Shown one piece after another: positions 19,401 to 27,064 of a stretch of 64,000 nt of DNA. Location of the stretch: positions 62,001-126,000 of the forward strand of contig JADJLL010000009.1 of NCBI GenBank assembly GCA_016710095.1, in the 5' to 3' direction. Origin of the DNA: Candidatus Eiseniibacteriota bacterium. GTDB taxonomy: Bacteria; Eisenbacteria; RBG-16-71-46. Below the pieces are notes generated by a model, which had not been told where the DNA came from, made no database searches, and was given only the letters and a program-made list of their open reading frames with translations. Each line of letters opens with the position of its first letter. Position 1 is the stretch's first letter. The position numbers and the translations under genes are program-made.

Positions 19401-20290
19401 GCGAGCGCCGCGGCGACCAGCAGCGCGCGGAGCGCTACGAGCGCCACCGCGACGCGCTGCGCGTCGCGCTCAACGACGGCGGCTGGGACGGCGAGTGGTA
19501 CCGCCGCGCCTACTACGACGACGGCGCGCCGCTCGGCTCCAAGGACAGCGACGAGTGCCGCATCGACGGGCTCGCGCAGGCGTGGTCGGTGCTCTCGCAC
19601 GCGGCCCCGCCCGATCGCGCGAACCAGGCGATGGATTCGGTCGAGAAGCACCTGATCTCGGAGGGCGACGGCATCATCCGCCTGCTCACGCCCGCCTTCC
19701 GCGACACGCCGCACGATCCCGGCTACATCAAGGGCTACGTGGCGGGCGTCCGGGAGAACGGCGGCCAGTACACGCACGGCGTCCTGTGGGTGGTGCGCGC
19801 GATGGCCGAGCTCGGCCGGCGCGACCGCGCCGCGGCGCTGCTCGCCATGCTGAGCCCGGTCCGCCACACGGCGACCGCGGAGCGCGTGGCGCGCTACCAG
19901 ACCGAGCCCTACGTGATCGTCGCCGACGTCTACGGCGAGGCGCCGCACGTCGGGCGGGGCGGCTGGACCTGGTACACCGGGTCGGCCGGCTGGATGTTCC
20001 GTATCGCGGTCGAGTCGGTGCTCGGTGTGACGCTCGTGAACGGCGAGTCCGTCCGGGTGAAGCCGTGCATTCCCGACGAATGGCCGGGATACGAGATGGA
20101 TTACCGGGTCCCCGGCACGCAGGCGGTGCTCGAGATCCGGGTGAGCAATCCCGAGGGCTGTTCGCGTGCCGTCACGGGCGCGACGATCGACGGGCAACCG
20201 GTTCCGGTGAAGGCGGGAGAAGTTCGCGTCCCGGTGGGTTCGCTCACCGGCCGGCACCGGCTGGAGTTGATCCTCGGGGCGGGGGCCTGA
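16433..20290 (+). CDS. GH94 phosphorylase resembling the C-terminal half of cyclic beta-1,2-glucan synthase
   Basis: 1,285 residues, no signal peptide, so cytoplasmic. The N-terminal half carries the NdvB-type beta-sandwich (LSNGNYSVLVTRAGTGWSR, ELRRLTITNTGASPRTLDVTSWADVVL, HPAFSKLFVQTEW). A second sandwich starts around FNGFGGF/WVNIMASERFGFLVSETG. The (alpha/alpha)6 catalytic part has YQSGGAFGFRDQLQDA, HQFVEGDVLHWWHPP, RTRFADDLLWLP and GTGDWNDGMNRVG (about residue 955), whose Asp before GMN corresponds to the GH94 general acid. The GT84 and PF10091 parts of NdvB are absent. Free-standing relatives phosphorolyse 1,2-beta-oligoglucans to glucose-1-phosphate. It follows the secreted GH144 gene by 37 bases. 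Cellobiose-type activity cannot be excluded. Confidence 0.87.
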   Translation: MSTTSPNMAALTTPERLASPTPGGRWLSNGNYSVLVTRAGTGWSRASGYALTRWTADRIEDRTGFFVFVRDTATGSFFSVTEEPAGAAAESRVFSSAPGRVRFVRQGQGLESRLDVCVLADRDAELRRLTITNTGASPRTLDVTSWADVVLNQPAADASHPAFSKLFVQTEWDAADATLLARRRPRANQEHHPWLAHALVEAGPVSWESDRVRFMGREGSPAAPRAMRRPGSLGLSAGNVLDPVVSLRRECALAPGASVTCTFVLALAPERERALDVVRELRREGAVDAAFANAAAHEVERRARHLVGAEAAEGLQAIAAAMAYGYSGLRAGRAQQARQVARPGLHERLGLRASVSQVLAWCENSTATARLRELERACGYWNELGFACEPVGLLAPNAVLAAGSTARTLEASDLGREDTDALASLAAAVFVAPLLDVAEEVLALEVARPLPPVRALAAEKAVAVDEPLREWNGFGGFTADGREYVIRMPYDPVSGHRKPPLPWVNIMASERFGFLVSETGAASTWNGNSREHRLTPWHNDPVLDPHGEALHLRDDETGEWWSPAAGPSPALAAYEMRHGFGYSVSRHESHGLAQEVCWFAHEREPVRCTRVRVTNTSGRERRLSLYGYARLVQGVLPEVSSRHVVSGRLEGDLALTATNATAGEFAQGVAFSAVVAPEGARHHATADREEYLGVGGAIAAPAAVAAGTTLSGSCGAGLDPCFADQLEFTLAPGATAECTFLFGEAPSEAHVRAIVEALRAPGAVQGALEDVRASWERLVSGVQVRTPSPEIDLMVNGWLAYQTLSCRIWGRTAYYQSGGAFGFRDQLQDAASLLHLKPELTRAQIVLNASHQFVEGDVLHWWHPPLSKGMRTRFADDLLWLPLLTAYYLQSTGDWSVLDESARFLTAPALEEGEDEVFLVPTDSGTFADVYEHCCLAIDRSLGVGEHGLPLFGTGDWNDGMNRVGREGRGESVWMGFFLHMILGDFVSICERRGDQQRAERYERHRDALRVALNDGGWDGEWYRRAYYDDGAPLGSKDSDECRIDGLAQAWSVLSHAAPPDRANQAMDSVEKHLISEGDGIIRLLTPAFRDTPHDPGYIKGYVAGVRENGGQYTHGVLWVVRAMAELGRRDRAAALLAMLSPVRHTATAERVARYQTEPYVIVADVYGEAPHVGRGGWTWYTGSAGWMFRIAVESVLGVTLVNGESVRVKPCIPDEWPGYEMDYRVPGTQAVLEIRVSNPEGCSRAVTGATIDGQPVPVKAGEVRVPVGSLTGRHRLELILGAGA

Positions 20291-20675
20291 CCCGTGAGGG
20301 AGGGGGCTGAAACGGCCAGTCGGCGTTACAGCATTCCGCACTCGCAATCCGGCATGTAACAGTTGTCATTGCAGTTTCATGGGCCTTTTCGTTGACGTGT
20401 TCCAGTGCCCATGTAATCGTTTTCACCGATGAGCCGGACAGGGGGTGCAGTACCTCCCGAACGAAGGCTCGACGCTTTCGCCGACACCCGGAAATGGACC
20501 GTCGTCAGCCAGCAGTTCGCGTCAGCGCAAGCTCCGCGAAATCTGTCGCAAGGGCCCAACTCGGTCACCTCGAGTGCCGTCGAGATCCTCGCAACACCCT
20601 CATCACGCAGCAACGTTCCACATGCAGGATCCGCACTGTCGTCCCCAGTCACATCACAGCAAGGAGGAATCACCC
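20291..20675 (+). promoter_or_regulatory. Regulatory gap with two LacI-type operators and a sigma-70-like promoter
   Basis: No gene lies in these 385 bases. An operator-like 19-mer is at 20,353-20,371 (catgtaacagttgtcattg) and a second at 20,410-20,428 (catgtaatcgttttcaccg); the second differs by one base from the site in front of the LacI gene. TTGACG (20,392-20,397), 16 bases and TAATCG (20,414-20,419) make a promoter whose -10 is inside the second operator. The 5' leader is then about 250 bases. A strong AAGGAGG (20,661-20,667) precedes the start. Confidence 0.65.
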
Positions 20676-21494
20676 ATGAAGCGGATCGGTTACCAGACTC
20701 TGGCGGTCTTCGCGACGCTCGCCTTCGCCGCCGTCGCGAATGCGACGACGCCGATTCCGAACGACGTCAAGTTCCAGATCAACAACTGGAACACGTGCCC
20801 CGGCACGCCCGTGACCACGACCAACAACTATCCCTCGTCCGTCGCGATCGAGCACGAACTGCTCATCTGCAACGCGTGGGCGGAGCAGCACGTTTGGCGC
20901 TTCTCGGCCGACGGCGGCGCCTCGGTCGCGCAGTTCCCGAACAACTCGCAGTTCTCCTTCGGCGCGACGATGACGCTGACGGGCGACGACGCCAACGGCG
21001 GCGAGTGCGGCATCAACATCGCTCCCTGGTGGGACGGCTCGATGTCCGACGGCCGTATCAACTGCCGCGTTCCGGACGGCGAGGTCGCCTGCTTCGGCGG
21101 CCGCATGCCCTTCTACAGCTTCACGGGCGCCAATGGCGTGCTCTTCGCCATGAACACCCCGATCACCCTCAGCATGACGTATGAGTCGAATGGCAACACC
21201 GCCATCAGCCCCGGCACGATGAAGTACGACATCGTGTGGCTCGGCACGCCCTACACGTCGGGCGCGCTGGCGATGGACGAGGCGAACCCGTCCGAAGACC
21301 CGCCGCACGGTCTCTGGGGCATCCTGAACAACGGCAACGCGGGTGGCTTCCTCCAGGCGCGCATGGATCCCAACAGCTTCCCTGCGAACCCGGCGCACCT
21401 CAAGGCCACGTGGGCGGACATCACGTTCTCCACGAGCCAGGTCACGCCGACGTCGAAGACGTCGTGGGGCCAGCTGAAGGCGCTCTACCGGTAG
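20676..21494 (+). CDS. Small secreted protein with C-terminal SWGQLKALYR motif
   Basis: 272 residues, family not recognised. A signal peptide (LAVFATLAFAAVANA) precedes a beta-rich, Asn/Thr/Trp-rich domain with several Cys (WNTCPG, LLICNAW, GGECGIN, RINCRVP, VACFGG) that could form disulfides. No catalytic motif is seen. The last residues, TSKTSWGQLKALYR, match the end of another secreted protein in this window (27,065-27,727). That suggests a shared sorting or processing tag different from the FlgD-like modules. Its promoter carries operators like those of the LacI gene, so it may belong to the glycan regulon, perhaps as a surface binding protein. Confidence 0.62.
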   Translation: MKRIGYQTLAVFATLAFAAVANATTPIPNDVKFQINNWNTCPGTPVTTTNNYPSSVAIEHELLICNAWAEQHVWRFSADGGASVAQFPNNSQFSFGATMTLTGDDANGGECGINIAPWWDGSMSDGRINCRVPDGEVACFGGRMPFYSFTGANGVLFAMNTPITLSMTYESNGNTAISPGTMKYDIVWLGTPYTSGALAMDEANPSEDPPHGLWGILNNGNAGGFLQARMDPNSFPANPAHLKATWADITFSTSQVTPTSKTSWGQLKALYR

Positions 21495-21523
21495 TTCCCG
21501 GTCTCGCGCGAAGCATTCGGCAC

Positions 21524-21551
21524 GGCCGCTCCCGCTCACGCGGGGGCGGCC
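21524..21551 (+). terminator. Intrinsic-type hairpin after the SWGQLKALYR protein
   Basis: A 12-bp stem (21,524-21,535 with 21,540-21,551, one T-G pair) with loop TCAC, followed by a moderately T-containing stretch (GTCGTTTCG). Confidence 0.65.
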
Positions 21552-21639
21552 GCGGTCGTTTCGGGGGCCGGTTGCTCGCGCGGTGGCGCGCATGGCAGGG
21601 TAGCCGCGGGTCTTCACGCAACGTCCGCGCGGAGGAAGC

Positions 21640-22179
21640 ATGAGCGAAGTCGCGACGCTGGCCGGAGGGTGTTTCTGGTGTCTCGAGGCGATCTTCGAGC
21701 GCGTGAGCGGTGTCGAGCGCGTGGAGTCCGGCTTCTCCGGCGGTGATCCCGCGATCACGAGCTATCGCGCCGTCTGCGAGGGCACGAGCGGCCACGCCGA
21801 GGTCGTGCAGGTGACGTTCGATCCCGCGATCGTGAGCTACGCCGAACTGCTCCAGCTCTTCTTCGTCTTCCACGATCCGACGACGCTGGACCGGCAGGGC
21901 GCCGACGTGGGCACCCAGTACCGCTCGGCGATCTTCACGCACTCGGCCGAGCAGCAGGCGACCGCGACCGCGCTCATCGCCGAGCTCGACGCCGCGCAGG
22001 TGTGGCCGAACCCGATCGTCACCCAGGTCGCGCCCTTCGACCGGTTCTTCCCGGCCGAGGAGCATCACCAGGGCTACTACCGCGCGAACCCGCAGCAGCC
22101 GTATTGCCAGGCGGCGATCGCGCCCAAGGTGGCCAAGCTGCGCGCGCATTTCGCCTCGCGCCTGAAGCCCGAGCCGTGA
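21640..22179 (+). CDS. msrA: Peptide methionine (S)-S-oxide reductase
   Basis: 179 residues, full family length. MsrA reduces methionine-S-sulfoxide in damaged proteins using thioredoxin. The catalytic motif GCFWC is at residues 11-15, with the typical EAIFERVSGV and GFSGGDP. The substrate region YRSAIFTHSAEQQ and the closing FFPAEEHHQGYYR..N match the family. GGAGGA precedes the ATG. The stop shares one base with the start of the following peptidase gene, so the two are probably co-transcribed. No fused MsrB is present. Confidence 0.97.
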   Translation: MSEVATLAGGCFWCLEAIFERVSGVERVESGFSGGDPAITSYRAVCEGTSGHAEVVQVTFDPAIVSYAELLQLFFVFHDPTTLDRQGADVGTQYRSAIFTHSAEQQATATALIAELDAAQVWPNPIVTQVAPFDRFFPAEEHHQGYYRANPQQPYCQAAIAPKVAKLRAHFASRLKPEP

Positions 22180-23528
22180 TGCGGGCGGCGAAGGTCCTCG
22201 CGCCGGCCGCGCTGCTCGCGGCGCTGCTCGTCGCGAACGTCCTCCCGGCGCACGCGGCGGGGCTGAGCCCGGCGGAGCGGCGCCTCGTCGCTTCCGTGGA
22301 CCGGAACGTGCCGTCGCACCTCGCGCTGCTGCGCCGGCTGGTCGAGCAGAACAGCGGCACGCTGAACTTCGCCGGCGTGCGCGCGGTCGGCGCGATGCTG
22401 CAGCCGGAGTGGGAGGCGCTCGGCTTCCGCGTGCGCTGGGTGGACGGCGCCGCGTGGAACCGGGCGGGACACCTGCTCGCCGAACGCCCGGGCCGCCGCG
22501 GCGCTCCGGTGGTCGTGCTCGTCGGGCACCTCGACACCGTGTTCGAGCCCTCGAGCGGCTTCACGGGCTGGACCGTGCTTTCGGACACGACCGTGCGCGG
22601 GCCCGGCATCACCGACATGAAGGGCGGCGACGTGATCCAGCTGCTCGCCGTGCGCGCACTGCGCGACGCCGGGCTGCTCGACGGTCTCACGATCCGCGTC
22701 GTGCTCACGGGCGACGAGGAACGGTCGGGCTCGCCACAGGCGCTCGCTCGCGCCGACCTCGTCGCCGCGGCGGCCGGAGCATCGGCCGTGCTCGGCTTCG
22801 AGGACGGCGACGGCGCGCTGCAGCGCGCGATCACCGCGCGCCGCGGCTCGAGCGACTGGAAGCTGCGCGTGCGCGGCACGCCCGCGCACAGCTCGCAGAT
22901 CTTCCGCGCCGACATCGGCCCGGGCGCGATCTTCGAGGCGGCGCGCGTGCTCGCCGAGGTGCGCGACTCGCTCGCGGGCGAGCCGTACCTCACGTTCAAT
23001 CCGGGCTTCGTGCTCGGCGGCAGCGACGTCGTGCTCGACTCGTCCTCGGCGGGCGGCTCCGCCTCCGGCAAGACGAACGTCGTCGCCGACACGGCGTACG
23101 TCACGGGCGACCTGCGCACGCTCTCGCGCGCCCAGCTCGAACACGCGCGCGCCGTGATGACGCGCATCGCGGCGCGGCACGACGCGCGGACGGACGCGGT
23201 CTTCACGTTCGCGGACGGCTATCCGGTGCTCGAGCCCTCGGAGGGCAACCGGCGCCTGCTCGCGCTCTTCGACCGCGCGAGCGTGGACCTGGGCTTCGGC
23301 GCGATCGAAGCCGTGGACCCGATGCGCGCCGGCGCGGCGGACGTCTCGTTCGTCGGCGACCGCGTGCCCATGACGCTCGACGCGCTCGGGCTCAAGGGCG
23401 ACGGCGGGCACACGTCCTCCGAGTGGGCCGACCTGCGCGCGCTGCCCATCCAGGGCAAGCGCGTCGCCGTGCTCCTCGCGCGGCTGGCGGCCGGTGCGGC
23501 GCGTTCGACGGGGGCGACTGGCCACTGA
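22179..23528 (+). CDS. Secreted M20-family metallopeptidase
   Basis: 449 residues. A signal peptide (LLAALLVANVLPAHA) is followed by a zinc peptidase of the M20/CPG2 type. The metal ligands are visible in VVLVGHLDTVFE (His, Asp), GITDMKGGDV (Asp), TGDEERSGS (catalytic Glu pair) and GGHTSSEWADL (last His). The lid/dimerisation domain begins around ITARRGSSDWKLRVRGTPAHSS. Relatives are glutamate carboxypeptidases, aminoacylases and dipeptidases; substrate cannot be set here. The start overlaps the msrA stop by one base (TGATG). Its export signal places it in the periplasm or outside. Confidence 0.88.
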   Translation: MRAAKVLAPAALLAALLVANVLPAHAAGLSPAERRLVASVDRNVPSHLALLRRLVEQNSGTLNFAGVRAVGAMLQPEWEALGFRVRWVDGAAWNRAGHLLAERPGRRGAPVVVLVGHLDTVFEPSSGFTGWTVLSDTTVRGPGITDMKGGDVIQLLAVRALRDAGLLDGLTIRVVLTGDEERSGSPQALARADLVAAAAGASAVLGFEDGDGALQRAITARRGSSDWKLRVRGTPAHSSQIFRADIGPGAIFEAARVLAEVRDSLAGEPYLTFNPGFVLGGSDVVLDSSSAGGSASGKTNVVADTAYVTGDLRTLSRAQLEHARAVMTRIAARHDARTDAVFTFADGYPVLEPSEGNRRLLALFDRASVDLGFGAIEAVDPMRAGAADVSFVGDRVPMTLDALGLKGDGGHTSSEWADLRALPIQGKRVAVLLARLAAGAARSTGATGH

Positions 23529-23557
23529 CCGCGCTCGTGTGACAACTTGCGCGCCTC

Positions 23558-24919
23558 ATGTCTTTCCATCCGCCACAAGCCGCCGACTATCGCCGCCTGC
23601 TCGCGCTCGCGGTGCCCGTCGTGTTCGCGCAGCTCGGCCTCATGGGCATGAGCGTCGCGGACACGATCATCATCGGGCACGTCTCCGCGGCCGCGCAGGC
23701 GGGCGTCGCGATCGGCAACGTGTACGGCTTCTGCCTCGGCGTGTTCGGCATGGGACTCCTCAACGCGCTCGACCCCGTGATCTCGCAGGCCGTCGGCGCG
23801 GGCGACACGCCCGCCGTCGCTCGCGGCGTGCAGCGCGGCATCGTGCTCTCGGGCGTGCTCGGCGTCGGCGCGGCGCTCGCGTGCCTGCCCGTGCGCCTGC
23901 TCCTCACCGCGGCGGGCCAGCCGCCCGAGGTCGTGGACGGCGCGGTCGCGTACGTGGTCGCGCAGGCGCCGACCTACTGGGCGTTCTTCCTCTTCATCGC
24001 CCTGCGCACGACGCTGCAGGCGAACCACGTCACGCAGCCGATCGTCTGGAGCATCGTGCTCTCGAACGTCTTCAACGGTGTCGTGTGCTGGACGCTCGTG
24101 TACGGCAAGTTCGGGTTCCCCGTGCTCGGGCCCCTCGGCGCCGGCATCGCGACCGCGCTCGCGCGCGTGTTCATGCTCGGCATGCTCGTGGCGTTCGCGT
24201 GGCCGCACGTGCGGCCGTGGCTGCGATGGTCGCGCGAGAGCCTGCGGATGGGACCGATCGGGCGGATCCTGCGGATCGGCCTGCCGATCGCGGCGCAGTA
24301 CGAGTTCGAGTTCGCCATCTTCGCGGCGATCGCGCTGATCATGGGGCGCATGGGCCCGGTCGCGGGCGCCGCGCACCAGGTGGCGCTCAACATCGCGTCG
24401 TTCACGTTCATGGTGCCCCTCGGCGTCTCGATCGCGGGTTCGGTGCTGGTCGGGCAGGCGGTCGGAGCGGGGGACCTCGCCATGGCGCGCCGCTCGGCGC
24501 TCGCCGCGCTCGTGGCCGGCGTCGGCTTCATGAGCGTGAGCGCGCTCGTGCTGCGGGCGATCCCGGACGTGCTCGCGCGCGTCTACTCGTCGGACGCCGA
24601 GGTGATCGCGCTCGCGTCCACGCTCATCCCGATCGCCGGCGTGTTCCAGGTCTTCGACGGCACGCAGGTCGTCTCGATCGGCCTGCTCCGCGGTGTCGGG
24701 GACACGCGCTGGCCCATGATCGCCAGCCTCGTGGGCTACTGGATCGTCGGCCTGCCCGTGAGCCTCTGGTTCGGCCTGCACCTGAAGTTCGGTCCGGTCG
24801 GCCTGTGGTGGGGGCTGGTCGTCGGCCTCGTCCTGGTCGGGGTCGTGCTCGTCACCCGGGTCCGGATCCGGCTCTGGCAGGACGTCCGGCGGCTCGAGGT
24901 GGAATCTCCCGGGCACTAG
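23558..24919 (+). CDS. MATE family efflux transporter
   Basis: 453 residues with twelve hydrophobic segments in two similar halves. The first half begins LALAVPVVFAQLGLMGMSVADTIIIGHVS, a classic NorM-type start (membrane exporters using Na+ or H+ to expel cationic drugs). The second begins at ILRIGLPIAAQYEFEFAIFAAIALIMGRMG with the internal-repeat AAHQVALNIASFTFMVPLGVS. The ATG at 23,558 has no clear ribosome-binding site; TGTGACAACT lies close upstream, so a short-leader transcript is possible. Substrate unknown. Confidence 0.92.
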   Translation: MSFHPPQAADYRRLLALAVPVVFAQLGLMGMSVADTIIIGHVSAAAQAGVAIGNVYGFCLGVFGMGLLNALDPVISQAVGAGDTPAVARGVQRGIVLSGVLGVGAALACLPVRLLLTAAGQPPEVVDGAVAYVVAQAPTYWAFFLFIALRTTLQANHVTQPIVWSIVLSNVFNGVVCWTLVYGKFGFPVLGPLGAGIATALARVFMLGMLVAFAWPHVRPWLRWSRESLRMGPIGRILRIGLPIAAQYEFEFAIFAAIALIMGRMGPVAGAAHQVALNIASFTFMVPLGVSIAGSVLVGQAVGAGDLAMARRSALAALVAGVGFMSVSALVLRAIPDVLARVYSSDAEVIALASTLIPIAGVFQVFDGTQVVSIGLLRGVGDTRWPMIASLVGYWIVGLPVSLWFGLHLKFGPVGLWWGLVVGLVLVGVVLVTRVRIRLWQDVRRLEVESPGH

Positions 24920-24977
24920 AAAACACTTCGAAACGCGGCCGGACGCGGGACATCTGTAGAAGCATGCCCTTCCGTGC

Positions 24978-24986
24978 TGCTAGACT
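24978..24986 (+). promoter_or_regulatory. Extended -10 promoter of the cysteine leader, nearly leaderless
   Basis: TGCTAGACT is an extended -10 (TG, one base, TAGACT at 24,981-24,986). The leader ATG begins ten bases after it, so transcription would start within a few bases of the start codon. The same layout precedes the genes at 53,937 and 58,541. Confidence 0.6.
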
Positions 24987-24996
24987 CGCGCGCGTC

Positions 24997-25080
24997 ATGA
25001 AGCGCCACGCCTGTACCTGTCCGAGCTGTTGTTGTCGCCGGAGAGACGACCGTCTCCCGTCGGCGGGCTCGCGCACGTGA
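24997..25080 (+). CDS. Cysteine-rich leader peptide of the cysK-cysE unit
   Basis: A 27-codon reading frame, MKRHACTCPSCCC then an Arg/Asp/Ser tail. Five of the first thirteen residues are Cys (positions 6, 8, 11, 12, 13), three in a row, all written TGT, the less favoured Cys codon in GC-rich DNA. It is followed by an intrinsic terminator and then by cysteine synthase. That is the arrangement of an amino-acid-sensing attenuator: ribosome pausing at Cys codons when Cys-tRNA is short would alter folding of the downstream RNA. Poly-Cys leaders are described in mycobacteria; this one is a separate case recognised here from sequence alone. No Shine-Dalgarno is seen, and the promoter position implies a leaderless message. 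Confidence 0.75.
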   Translation: MKRHACTCPSCCCRRRDDRLPSAGSRT

Positions 25081-25110
25081 TCGTGTAGCGCTCATCCCGA
25101 TTCCCGACAG

Positions 25111-25152
25111 AAGGCAGCCGTCTCCGCACCCGCGCGGACGGCTGCCTTTTCG
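25111..25152 (+). terminator. Intrinsic terminator / attenuator upstream of cysK
   Basis: A 12-bp perfect stem (25,111-25,122 with 25,137-25,148) overlapping and followed by TTTTCGTTTT. It lies between the Cys leader and cysK, where a terminator only makes sense as an attenuator. GGAGAGACG at about 25,040-25,048 could pair either with the local CCGTCTCC (25,050) or with CCGTCTCC in the terminator's 5' arm (25,119), a possible switch. Confidence 0.8.
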
Positions 25153-25189
25153 TTTTCCCGCCCCATCGCACCCCTGAGGAGAGGTTCCC

Positions 25190-26152
25190 ATGGCACGCAT
25201 CCACGACAGCATCCTCGACACCATCGGCCACACTCCGCTCGTGCGCACTCCGCGCCTGCAGAAGGGACTCGCGGGCGAGGTGGTCTTCAAGCTCGAGTCG
25301 TTCAACCCCATGTCGAGCGTCAAGGACCGCATCGGCCGCGCGATGATCGACGACGCGATCGCCACGGGGCGCGTGAAGCCCGGCGAGACCACGCTCATCG
25401 AGCCGACGTCCGGCAACACGGGCATCGCGCTCGCGTTCGTCGCGGCGGCGCGCGGGATCAAGCTCGTGCTCACGATGCCCGAGACCATGTCGGTCGAGCG
25501 CCGCAAGGTGCTGCTCGCGCTCGGCGCGAAGCTCGTGCTCACCGAGGGCCCGAAGGGCATGAAGGGCGCGATCGCGCGCGCGTAGGAACTGCAGGTCGAG
25601 ATGCCGGGCTCGGTGATTTTTGGGCAGTTCGACAATCCCGCGAATCCGAAGGTGCACCGCGAGACGACCGCGGTCGAGATCTGGGACGACACCGACGGCC
25701 GCGTCGACGCGGTGGTCGCGGGCGTCGGAACGGGCGGCACGCTCACCGGCGTCGCCGAAGTGCTCAAGGCGCGCAAGGATTCGTTCCGCGCGATCGCGGT
25801 CGAGCCCACGGATTCGCCCGTGCTCTCGGGCGGCGCGCCGGGGCCGCACAAGATCCAGGGCATCGGCGCGGGCTTCGTGCCGTCGATCCTGCGGACCGAC
25901 CTGATCGACGAGATCGTGAAGGTCTCGAACGACGAGGCCTTCGCGATGGCGCGCCGGCTCGTGCGCGAGGAGGGTCTCATGGTCGGCATCTCCTCGGGCG
26001 CGGTCGCGCACGCGGCGCTCGCCCTCGCGGCGCGCCCGGACTTCGCGGGCAAGCTGATCGTCGCGGTGCTCGCGAGCCACGGCGAACGCTACCTGTCGAC
26101 GCCGCTGTTCGACTTCCCCGAAGACGTGCCCGCCGAGGCGGTCCGCGCATGA
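25190..26152 (+). CDS. cysK: Cysteine synthase A (in-frame TAG at codon 132)
   Basis: O-acetylserine (thiol)lyase making cysteine from O-acetylserine and sulfide, 320 residues if the stop is read through. The PLP lysine is in NPMSSVKDRIG, the phosphate loop is GVGTGGTLTG, the substrate loop is EPTSGNTGIALA, and SSGAVAHAAL binds the pyridine nitrogen. TAG at 25,583-25,585 interrupts the same frame exactly where relatives have Glu (GAIARA-E-ELQ), so a GAG-to-TAG change, real or an error, is likeliest. AGGAGAGG precedes the ATG. The end overlaps cysE by four bases. Expression is probably controlled by the upstream Cys-rich leader and terminator. Confidence 0.93.
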
Positions 26153-26919
26153 CACGGCTGTTCGAGGACGTCCGCACGATCCGCCGCATGGATCCGGCGG
26201 CGCGCAACGTCGTGGAGATCCTGCTCTGCTATCCCGGGCTCCATGCGCAATGGTTCCACCGGGTCGCGCACGCGCTCTGGCGCCTGCGCGTGCCCGTGCT
26301 GCCGCGTCTCCTCTCGCACCTCGCTCGCTTCCTGACAGGCGTCGAGATCCATCCCGGCGCGACGCTCGGCCGCCGCGTGTTCATCGATCACGGCATGGGC
26401 GTCGTGATCGGTGAGACGGCGGTGGTGGGAGACGATAGCCTGATCTACCAGGGCGTCACGCTCGGCGGCACGAGCCTCTCGCCCGGCAAGCGCCACCCCA
26501 CGCTCGAAGCGCACGTCGTCGTGGGCTCGGGTGCGAAGGTGCTCGGCGACATCACGCTCGGCGCCCACACGCGCGTGGGTTCCGGCTCGGTCGTGATCAA
26601 GTCGTGCCCGCCGCACTCCACGGTCGTGGGCATCCCGGGCCGAGTGCTCGAGGAGAAGGCGGCCGACGAACAACGACCCGGCCACGAGCTCGAGCACGGC
26701 CGGATGCCGGATCCGACGGCACGTGCGATCACGGCGCTGCACGACCAGGTGAACACGCTCGCGCGCGAGATCGCCGAGCTGCGCCAGCGCCCGGTCGAGT
26801 TCGTGCTGCCGCGCGGCAGCACGGCGGCGAGCATCGAGGAGGCGTTCCGCTCGATCCGCGAGTCGGAGGTCGACGCACGCGCGACTGCGGTCGAGCTGAT
26901 GGAAGGTGCGGGCATATGA
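26149..26919 (+). CDS. cysE: Serine O-acetyltransferase
   Basis: Acetylates serine to O-acetylserine, the substrate of cysteine synthase. 256 residues. The N-terminal helices (NVVEILLCYPGLHAQWFHRVAHALW) and the left-handed beta-helix of hexapeptide repeats (GVEIHPGATLGRRVFIDHGMGVVIGETAVVGDD, GVTLGGTS, HPTLEAHVVVGSGAKVLGDI) are typical, with catalytic His in IDHG and HPT. The C-terminal 80 residues after IPGRVLEE form a predicted helical tail (ITALHDQVNTLAREIAELRQ), as in the longer bacterial CysE forms. It overlaps cysK by ATGA, so the two are translationally coupled. Confidence 0.95.
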   Translation: MTRLFEDVRTIRRMDPAARNVVEILLCYPGLHAQWFHRVAHALWRLRVPVLPRLLSHLARFLTGVEIHPGATLGRRVFIDHGMGVVIGETAVVGDDSLIYQGVTLGGTSLSPGKRHPTLEAHVVVGSGAKVLGDITLGAHTRVGSGSVVIKSCPPHSTVVGIPGRVLEEKAADEQRPGHELEHGRMPDPTARAITALHDQVNTLAREIAELRQRPVEFVLPRGSTAASIEEAFRSIRESEVDARATAVELMEGAGI

Positions 26920-27005
26920 ATCAGAGTTGAGGACACGCAAACAGGGCCGTCCGCCGGGGCGAAATCCCGCCGCGAAAGCCGTGTCGGGCGCGGATGCCGG
27001 TGCGT

Positions 27006-27011
27006 TATCAT
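27006..27011 (+). promoter_or_regulatory. Possible -10 (TATCAT) of the TWGKLKSIYR protein gene
   Basis: TATCAT lies 53 bases before the start at 27,065 in a gap otherwise lacking features. The same hexamer lies on the minus strand at 33,992-33,987 upstream of the RND adaptor. No clear -35 is seen. Confidence 0.3.
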
Positions 27012-27064
27012 CCGTACCGTTTCCTTACGCATCAGGGCCGTTCACCTTCGCGCAGGAGTTCCCC

